This document shows, in pieces, positions 58,788 through 64,000 of a stretch of DNA of 64,000 nucleotides (position 1 is its first letter; each line of letters starts with the position of its first letter). The stretch covers positions 806,001 to 870,000 of the forward strand of contig NZ_CP150227.1 in NCBI RefSeq assembly GCF_037971845.1, given 5' to 3'. The translations under genes were made by a program, and so were the position numbers. This stretch comes from Paenibacillus sp. FSL R5-0766. GTDB lineage: Bacteria > Bacillota > Bacilli > Paenibacillales > Paenibacillaceae. The notes beneath the pieces are model-generated. The model did not search any database and was not told the origin of the DNA. It saw only the letters and a program-made list of their open reading frames with translations.

Positions 58788-59618
58788 ATGGAACGTCAGA
58801 TCAGTATCCGTCATGGACAGGAAGAATTAACAGCCACGATTCATTATCCGGTTGTGAAAGATATCAAGGAGGAGAAGAGTCAGCAGCGAGTCCCTCTGGC
58901 GGTCATCTGCCACGGCTTCGTTGGTAGCCGGATCGGCGTGGATCGTTTGTTTGTAAAGACTGCACGGGAGCTGGCTGAAGACGGTTATCTGGTCCTGCGT
59001 TTCGATTATATCGGTTGCGGAGAGAGCAGCGGGGAGTATGGAGCGGAGGGACTGGAGTCCATGGTGCTGCAGACCCGTTCGGTGCTGGACTACGCGGTCA
59101 ATTGCAGTGATGTAGATCCTACGCGCGTTACGCTGATTGGTCATAGTCTGGGTGGTGCCGTTGCATTGCTAACTGCTGTACGTGACAAACGTGTCAAAAA
59201 CCTGGTGATGTGGTCCTCCGTGGGTTATCCATTCAATGATATCGTGAAGATTACGGGACGGGAAGTATACGATGAAGGCGTGAAACTGGGTGCGGCTGAT
59301 TATCTGGGATACAAATTCACACCGACGTTCTTCGAGTCTCTTGCTGAACAACAGCCATTCCAGGAAGCAGTTAAGTTTAGCGGTGATGTTCTCGTTGTGC
59401 ATGGCACGTCAGATGAGATTATTCCTGTAGACTACGCATTCCTGTATCAAAAGGTATTCTGGATGCGCCAAGAGGGCCGCTGTGACAAGGAGATCATCTT
59501 CCAGGGCGATCACACCTTCTCTTCAGGTAAAGAGCGGGAACAGCTAATTACGCGTACCAGAGAGTGGCTTGGCGAACGTCAGAAGATCGAGCAGGATTGG
59601 CAGCACTGGATGATATAA
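58788..59618 (+). CDS. Alpha/beta hydrolase (serine esterase/aminopeptidase S33-like)
   Basis: 276 residues. 'LAVICHGFVGSRIG' is the oxyanion region, 'RFDYIGCGESSG' is a typical strand-loop, the nucleophile Ser is in 'LIGHSLGGAVA' (about residue 113), the Asp in 'HGTSDEIIP' and the His in 'GDHTFSS'. This set resembles cytoplasmic feruloyl/cinnamoyl-esterase-like and S33 hydrolases; the substrate is not decidable. GGAAAGGGG precedes the ATG. It is followed by the dioxygenase gene 103 bases downstream, possibly co-transcribed. Confidence 0.9.
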   Translation: MERQISIRHGQEELTATIHYPVVKDIKEEKSQQRVPLAVICHGFVGSRIGVDRLFVKTARELAEDGYLVLRFDYIGCGESSGEYGAEGLESMVLQTRSVLDYAVNCSDVDPTRVTLIGHSLGGAVALLTAVRDKRVKNLVMWSSVGYPFNDIVKITGREVYDEGVKLGAADYLGYKFTPTFFESLAEQQPFQEAVKFSGDVLVVHGTSDEIIPVDYAFLYQKVFWMRQEGRCDKEIIFQGDHTFSSGKEREQLITRTREWLGERQKIEQDWQHWMI

Positions 59619-59721
59619 GTGGCAGGATTACAACTGTTTGGGGATGTCGGCTTGGAAAAGCGCCTTCTTAAGGGTAAAATAGAGGAGTAAGCATTCTATC
59701 CGTGTCTGGAGGTTGGCAGCA

Positions 59722-60507
59722 ATGACATTACCCGCACTTTTCATTGCGCATGGTTCTCCCGCTCTGGCGGTGGAGAGCAATGACTACACTCACTTCTTGA
59801 ACCAGCTTGGAGACAGGCTGCCGGCTCCGAAAGCCATTGTTGTATTTACGGCGCATTGGGATTGTCCTGAACCGTCCGTGACGATGGATGATACACATCA
59901 GACCTTGCATGATTTTTACGGATTTCCTTCTACGATGTATACGATGGAATACCCTGCATCTGGACAGCCAGATTTAGCGAACGAGATATGTGCTTTGTTC
60001 ACCCGCAGTAATCTGGCACATCAGCCGATTCGAGGCCGAGGGCTGGATCATGGCGTATGGGTACCGTTGCTCCATATGTATCCCGAGGCTAACATTCCTG
60101 TGATTGCTGTATCTGTAGACTCACTGCGTACGCCGCAGGAACAGTATGATATTGGCCGAATGCTGGAACAGCTGCGTCATGATGATGTGTTAATCATTGG
60201 CAGCGGTGGAACGGTTCACAATTTGCGATTGCTGGGCAATACGGATGAACCACAAGAGTGGGCGGTGGAATTTGATAACTGGATCGGGGAGCGCTTGCAG
60301 CAGTGGAACACAAGAGAACTGTTTCAATATGAGAAAAAGGCCCCTCATGCACGTACGGCGGTTCCGTCGTATGGTACAGAACACATTGCACCTTTGTTCT
60401 ACGCCATGGGTACAGCGGATATGTCCCGATCAGCGAAGCGTCTATTCCAGTCTTACCCTTATGGAACGCTCAGTTTGAACTGCTGGCAGTTTGGAGACGG
60501 CGTGTAA
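59722..60507 (+). CDS. DODA-type class III extradiol ring-opening dioxygenase
   Basis: 261 residues from the ATG at 59722, nine bases after GGAGG; the in-frame TTG at 59713 overlaps that site. LigB-fold metal ligands are visible: His in 'LFIAHGSPAL' (about 10), His in 'FTAHWDCPEP' (about 47) and the later His in 'GRGLDHGVWVPLLHMYPEA' and 'SYGTEHIAPLFYAMG'. Family members open catecholic rings such as DOPA with a bound Fe or Zn; the physiological substrate here is unknown. A bidirectional terminator separates it from the convergent small gene. Confidence 0.92.
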   Translation: MTLPALFIAHGSPALAVESNDYTHFLNQLGDRLPAPKAIVVFTAHWDCPEPSVTMDDTHQTLHDFYGFPSTMYTMEYPASGQPDLANEICALFTRSNLAHQPIRGRGLDHGVWVPLLHMYPEANIPVIAVSVDSLRTPQEQYDIGRMLEQLRHDDVLIIGSGGTVHNLRLLGNTDEPQEWAVEFDNWIGERLQQWNTRELFQYEKKAPHARTAVPSYGTEHIAPLFYAMGTADMSRSAKRLFQSYPYGTLSLNCWQFGDGV

Positions 60508-60602
60508 CTTGGAACAGACAACAGCCTAATTATGGTGTTTGAAGCCAGTTTTGTACGGATAACGTGTATTAATTGCATACAATTACGATATATAAACAAA
60601 AG

Positions 60603-60645
60603 AAGGTTCCTGTACACCCTTGGTGGGCTACAGTAACCTTTTTTC
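60603..60645. terminator. Bidirectional terminator
   Basis: AAGGTT-CTGTA pairs with TACAG-AACCTT, then TTTT on the plus strand; the minus strand reads AACCTTCTTTTG. It lies between two convergent genes. Confidence 0.85.
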
Positions 60646-60675
60646 AATACAGGGACTTATTCATGAAATAGATCT

Positions 60676-60888
60676 TTATTTGCGGATTTCGAACAATTCA
60701 CAGTCTGTACGCGAATGATAAGCGAGCTCACTGACACTGGATTGTACCACTACGGTATTGCTGTCAAAACGGATAATGATGCCACCGGAGTCAATCTGGT
60801 GATTATCTTTAAAAACTCGAACCTTATACTTCATATTCATGGCTTCCTGAAAGTCCGCATCGGTCTCAAGACGGCGCTGGGTCGGCAT
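60676..60888 (-). CDS. Small protein with Sm/Hfq-like sequence pattern, 70 residues
   Basis: Start at the ATG 60888 because AAAGGAG lies nine bases upstream on the minus strand; the frame extends 13 codons further without a ribosome site. After a charged helical N-terminus ('RRLETDADFQEA') come predicted strands 'YKVRVF', 'GGIIIRFD', 'TVVVQ' and 'CELFEIR'. The spacing recalls the Sm1 pattern of Hfq (hydrophobic strand, G-x-I-x-x-F-D-x-x-x-V, then a short Sm2). The resemblance is by eye and other small beta-barrel folds are possible. No other evidence of function. It is convergent with the dioxygenase. Confidence 0.6.
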   Translation of the reverse strand: MPTQRRLETDADFQEAMNMKYKVRVFKDNHQIDSGGIIIRFDSNTVVVQSSVSELAYHSRTDCELFEIRK

Positions 60889-60984
60889 ATCGTGTACTCC
60901 TTTGATGTTCAACTTTATATTCATCATAATACGGTTTTCTGTGGATGGGCAAGTCAGTCAGGCATCCGGGCTAATTTTGGAAAG

Positions 60985-61022
60985 CAAAAAGCCCTGCTCT
61001 CCAGGGGGATTGGGAGCAGGGT
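60985..61022 (-). terminator. Rho-independent terminator of the doxX-type gene
   Basis: On the minus strand CCCTGCTC pairs with GAGCAGGG, followed by TTTTTGC. It starts just after the DoxX stop. Confidence 0.88.
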
Positions 61023-61044
61023 CGAGAATGCTATGAATGATTGC

Positions 61045-61587
61045 TTAAGCTGTTTTTTGAGTAGGGCTAATCGTTGGTGTGTCTTTAGGAAGATTTCCTT
61101 TGTTGTTACGAGTGAACAATCCGCGAAGGTAAGGCAGTACCCAGTGATCCAGACCGATTTTACCTGCATTTGCACCAGCAACGACAAGGAAGATTTCCAT
61201 TACAACCAGTTGAGCATTCGTGCTTACTGTTCCCGAGAAGAGGAATGCGAAGTTCATGACCATAGCCATCAGTGCTGCTAGTGTAGTGAAGCAACCGAGG
61301 ATGAGACCCAAACCTACAAGGAATTCACCCAATGGGATAACGAAGTCGAACAGTCCTGCGTTTGGTACTGCGAATTTCTCAAGGAACGTTCCCCACCATG
61401 CTTGAACTGCTGGATGATCACCCGTTGTTTTTTCCAATGCCCCTGCAAGGAACCCGCCAGCTTCGAATCCGCCAGTCAATTTGCTCCATCCGTGAGTCAT
61501 CCAATCATAACCGATATACACCCGAAGTACTGTCAAAATCCACATTGCTACTTTGTTTTCTCTAAGCCATTGGTTTGTGCTGAACAT
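61045..61587 (-). CDS. DoxX family membrane protein
   Basis: 180 residues from the ATG at 61587, with AAGGAGTGG upstream; the frame 38 codons longer covers the promoter. Four membrane segments (about 13-32, 70-95, 98-120, 125-145) carry the DoxX pattern 'TVLRVYIGYDWMTHGWSKL', 'PLGEFLVGLGLILG' and 'MEIFLVVAGANAGKIGLDHW' in part. DoxX proteins belong to thiosulfate:quinone oxidoreductase-like and quinone/thiol-stress membrane complexes. Upstream is an Fnr/Crp-type palindrome in activating position. It is monocistronic. Its presence near an extradiol dioxygenase echoes the Bacillus CatD/CatE pair (inference). Confidence 0.9.
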   Translation of the reverse strand: MFSTNQWLRENKVAMWILTVLRVYIGYDWMTHGWSKLTGGFEAGGFLAGALEKTTGDHPAVQAWWGTFLEKFAVPNAGLFDFVIPLGEFLVGLGLILGCFTTLAALMAMVMNFAFLFSGTVSTNAQLVVMEIFLVVAGANAGKIGLDHWVLPYLRGLFTRNNKGNLPKDTPTISPTQKTA

Positions 61588-61659
61588 ATGAACCACTCCT
61601 TCATGGAATTTAGTGTGTGTTGTTTTTTCTTTTTCTAAGTGATCACCTTTGATGTCTTT

Positions 61660-61703
61660 ATTGTATAGTTCAAAAGTCGTTTTGTTTGTGATTAAAATCA
61701 CAA
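61660..61703 (-). promoter_or_regulatory. Promoter of the doxX-type gene with Fnr/Crp-like palindrome
   Basis: On the minus strand TTGTGATTTTAATCACAA (61703-61686) is a perfect 18-base palindrome containing TGTGA-N6-TCACA, the Bacillus Fnr consensus. A -10 TACAAT lies at 61665-61660 with 20 bases between. If that hexamer is the true -10, the palindrome is centred at -41.5, the class II activator position. There is no good -35. Confidence 0.65.
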
Positions 61704-61925
61704 TCTAGTTAAAATTTTAAGTAAGGTTTGAGAAGTTCACATTTAGGACATATTTTTCTGGCTATATGCTGTTTCAAATGTGAATTTCAAGCTGTATCAA
61801 GGCCTTCTGGGCGCAGACAAATCGGATGGGGTGTGATTAAATGGAAAGAAATACGTGAAATGGTTGCCCACATGAGACATATCTCACAACTTAGAACCAG
61901 GCCATATCGTTCAGGAGGTCCTATA

Positions 61926-63002
61926 TTGAAGCTTTTTAAATGGAACAAAGCAGCATCGGCCGCATCTCTCTTTATTCTCTCATTGAGTCTTGTTGCCTGC
62001 CAAAACCAGGAGGCGACCCAGATGCCACTTCATCCAGAACCGACACCTGCACCTGTACAAGAAGAACAGAACGTGGAGGAATCCAACACGTCTCTTTATA
62101 CAGCACCTCTGACGGGTCTGCCTGTAGATGAAGCGATTACGCGTCGACCACTCGCCGTAATGATTAATAATGCACCCGCAGCTCGGCCCCAATCGGGTCT
62201 TAGTTCAGCCGATATCATTCTCGAAGTCCTCGCTGAGGGAGGCATTACCCGTTTCATAGCCATCTTCCAGAGTGAAGGCGGTGCGGAGACGGTTGGACCT
62301 GTCCGCAGTATACGTCCATATCTGATTGAGCTGGGCGAGAGTTATGATGGGGTACTTGTTCACGCCGGAGGCAGTCCGGAGGCGTATTCCATTTTGCAAA
62401 GGCAGCAGAAACAGCATATGGATGAAATCTCGAATGGTGGACCTTACTTCTGGCGTTCCTCGGATCGTAAAGCCCCACATAATCTGTATACTTCAGCGGA
62501 CAAGCTGAGGGAAGGGGCAGATATCAAGGGTTATAGCCATGACTTCAAGTCTCCCCTATACATCTATAACGAAGAAGGCGCGACATCTGCAGGAGAGGCA
62601 GTGAAGCAATTCGATATCCATTATTTATTGGATAGTTACCGGGTGACGTATGATTATGATGAAGTTAGCGGACGATATATGAGAATGGTGAATGGCAAGT
62701 CAGATCAGGATCTGGATAATGGTACTCAACTTGGCGCAGCCAACATCATTGTGGCAGGTGCAGATCACAAGGTGCTCGATAGTGTAGGTCGGTTGTCCGT
62801 TAATTTGGAACAGGGCGGGGAAGCCATGTTGTTTCAGAAGGGCAAGATGATTCGTGGGCAGTGGGTGAAGAAGCAGGGGGATATTATACGATTTGTTCAG
62901 GGTGGTAATGAAGTTGCTCTTGTGCCGGGTAAAACCTTTATCAGCATTGTTCCCAATCAACCGGAATTTTCCAGTCACGTGAAGCTGGCTGTGCAGCAAT
63001 AA
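61926..63002 (+). CDS. DUF3048 (YerB-like) lipoprotein
   Basis: 358 residues from the TTG at 61926, directly behind AGGAGG; the frame open 66 codons upstream includes part of the divergent promoter region. A signal sequence ends in a lipobox 'SLSLVAC' (Cys25), so it is a membrane-anchored lipoprotein. A Pro/Glu/Gln linker leads to the DUF3048 domain (about 65-350) with 'PLAVMINNAPAARPQSGL', 'EGGITRFIAIFQ' and 'VGPVRSIRPY', the YerB signature. Function unknown in detail. It is single between the doxX-type and DUF47 genes. Confidence 0.9.
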   Translation: MKLFKWNKAASAASLFILSLSLVACQNQEATQMPLHPEPTPAPVQEEQNVEESNTSLYTAPLTGLPVDEAITRRPLAVMINNAPAARPQSGLSSADIILEVLAEGGITRFIAIFQSEGGAETVGPVRSIRPYLIELGESYDGVLVHAGGSPEAYSILQRQQKQHMDEISNGGPYFWRSSDRKAPHNLYTSADKLREGADIKGYSHDFKSPLYIYNEEGATSAGEAVKQFDIHYLLDSYRVTYDYDEVSGRYMRMVNGKSDQDLDNGTQLGAANIIVAGADHKVLDSVGRLSVNLEQGGEAMLFQKGKMIRGQWVKKQGDIIRFVQGGNEVALVPGKTFISIVPNQPEFSSHVKLAVQQ

Positions 63003-63318
63003 AGGATGTAATGAAAGAAAACAATGAAACATGTATCCATTTTGTCGTCGAAAAGGCATTATATTTGTCCTTAGCGTGAAAAGTAGAATCGTGTCGATTC
63101 TTAATTTTGATGTCGAATTGTAAACTCTGTGTAAAATCTTGACTTGAATTTACCATTATTCCAAATAATTAAGATTCATTTCAGATTAATGTGATAAGAA
63201 TATAAAAAAGGATCACACCTTTTGTACAAACCATGAAACAAATATGATAAGATATCAAAGGTTGTCATTTCATGTTTCATCGGTTATCAGCAATTTTTCT
63301 CGTAAAGGGGATAGAGCT
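63003..63318 (+). other. Region upstream of the phosphate transport genes
   Basis: About 315 AT-rich bases. TTGTAAA, TGTAAAA and TTTACC-like words occur, but I cannot make a regular 11-base PhoP box series. Promoter not assigned. Confidence 0.35.
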
Positions 63319-63936
63319 ATGAAGCTTAAGAAGAAGAAGGATATATTTTTTGAGACACTGGAGAACATGGCAGATACGGTTGTTCAAGCGGCAGATTATT
63401 TCTCCCAGCATGTTTCCAACCTTCAGGATGTGACTCTTTTCGCTAATGAAATGAAGAAGTACGAGTCGAAATGTGATGATTACGTGCATACGATCATTAC
63501 AGAACTCAACAAAACATTTATCACGCCGATCGAACGCGATGATATCATGGAGCTGACAACAACACTTGATGACGTATTGGACGGACTCGAAGCAACGGCT
63601 TCCCGTTTCTATATGTACCAACTGACGGATCCGGACGAATTTATCGTTCAGTTCTCTGAAATTTTGCGCCAATCGGCTTACGAAATTCAGAAGGCAATCC
63701 ATCTGCTGTCGCAGAAAAAATTGCTGGCCATCCGTGAATACACCATTCGTTTGAATGATCTGGAAAACCAGGGCGACGAAGTGCTGCGCATGTGTATCAA
63801 ACATCTCTTCGCTACCGTGTCTGATCCGATTGAACTGATCAAACGTAAGGAAATTTACGAGCGTCTTGAGACAACAACGGATGCTTGTGAAGACGTGGCG
63901 AATGTGCTCGAATCCATCATTATGCGTAATTCTTAA
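63319..63936 (+). CDS. DUF47 family protein, Pit accessory (PhoU-like)
   Basis: 205 residues from the ATG at 63319 behind AAAGGGGATAG; the frame is open 25 codons upstream. It is all-helical, with the metal-binding-type patterns 'KYESKCDDYVHTI', 'EATASRFYMYQL' and 'ETTTDACEDVANVLE' typical of the DUF47/PhoU-like group. These cytoplasmic proteins accompany Pit low-affinity phosphate transporters and modulate uptake. The next gene, fourteen bases on, begins a Pit-like membrane protein, so the pair is the expected pit operon. Confidence 0.92.
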   Translation: MKLKKKKDIFFETLENMADTVVQAADYFSQHVSNLQDVTLFANEMKKYESKCDDYVHTIITELNKTFITPIERDDIMELTTTLDDVLDGLEATASRFYMYQLTDPDEFIVQFSEILRQSAYEIQKAIHLLSQKKLLAIREYTIRLNDLENQGDEVLRMCIKHLFATVSDPIELIKRKEIYERLETTTDACEDVANVLESIIMRNS

Positions 63937-63950
63937 GGAGCCAGAGAATA

Positions 63951-64000
63951 ATGGAAACAACGATTTGGGTATTAGGTATAGTCGTCTTCCTTGCACTGGC
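63951..64000 (+). CDS. Start of a Pit-type inorganic phosphate transporter (partial)
   Basis: Only about 16 codons are in the window: ATG at 63951, with TAAGGAG upstream, then a hydrophobic stretch 'TTIWVLGIVVFLAL'. A Pit identity rests on the DUF47 neighbour and the membrane-type start. Confidence 0.65.
   Translation, partial: METTIWVLGIVVFLAL

Noticed and set aside
61728..61925. Longer N-terminus for the DUF3048 lipoprotein
   Set aside because: It would displace the signal peptide from the N-terminus; the TTG at 61926 has AGGAGG and starts the signal directly.

Overview
The window is chromosomal DNA of a spore-forming, low-to-mid-GC Gram-positive bacterium, most likely a Paenibacillus. 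The 16S rRNA reads as Paenibacillaceae. A gerA-type spore germination gene opens the window. Several secreted proteins carry the copper-amine-oxidase-like stalk domain common in this genus, and translation signals are strong AGGAGG-type sites with frequent TTG/GTG starts. These genus-level calls come from reading the sequence and were not checked by a search.

Layout. 1-2000 (minus): 3' part of a GerA-family gene and a DedA membrane protein. 2100-8070: polysaccharide deacetylase, then a MoxR ATPase / DUF58 / transglutaminase operon (same order as Bacillus yeaC-yeaD-yebA), then guaA with its own promoter. 10000-12000: two exported proteins. 12100-13900: pbuG purine permease with PurR-box-like repeats, a promoter, a guanine-class riboswitch and terminators. 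14300-19700: a complete rrn operon (16S-23S-5S, no tRNA). 19800-27700: FMN reductase, fabH with a FapR-like operator, an exported amidase with an S-layer-like segment, topB, a DUF1294 protein and a universal stress protein. 27750-42870: the complete de novo IMP pathway, purEKBCSQLFMNHD, under PurR-like boxes and a guanine-class riboswitch. 43300-46300: two tandem CNNM/CBS transporters. 46400-51300: MhqO/MhqD-like quinone detoxification pair, an alpha/beta hydrolase, ilvA and a GNAT acetyltransferase. 51400-55900: two secreted proteins, one with seven repeats of about 125 residues. 56100-64000: AraC regulator, membrane and small proteins, a hydrolase, an extradiol dioxygenase, a DoxX protein behind an Fnr/Crp-like site, a YerB-type lipoprotein and the start of a DUF47-Pit phosphate transport operon.

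The purine genes form one metabolic module. pbuG imports bases, pur genes make IMP, guaA makes GMP, and guanine-class aptamers precede both pbuG and purE. Unlike a compact pur operon, this one is opened by long gaps filled with RNA-like structure. The main undescribed candidate is a family of five dispersed 111-124 bp elements (four in the pur operon, one between the CNNM genes) that keep a long imperfect hairpin through compensatory changes and occur in both orientations. Other unusual signals are a matched pair of TTG start sites whose Shine-Dalgarno lies 24 nt upstream across a foldable 17-nt hairpin, a 75-76 bp GC-rich tandem repeat between purF and purM, a branched RNA candidate between purC and purS, and a terminator splitting purH from purD.
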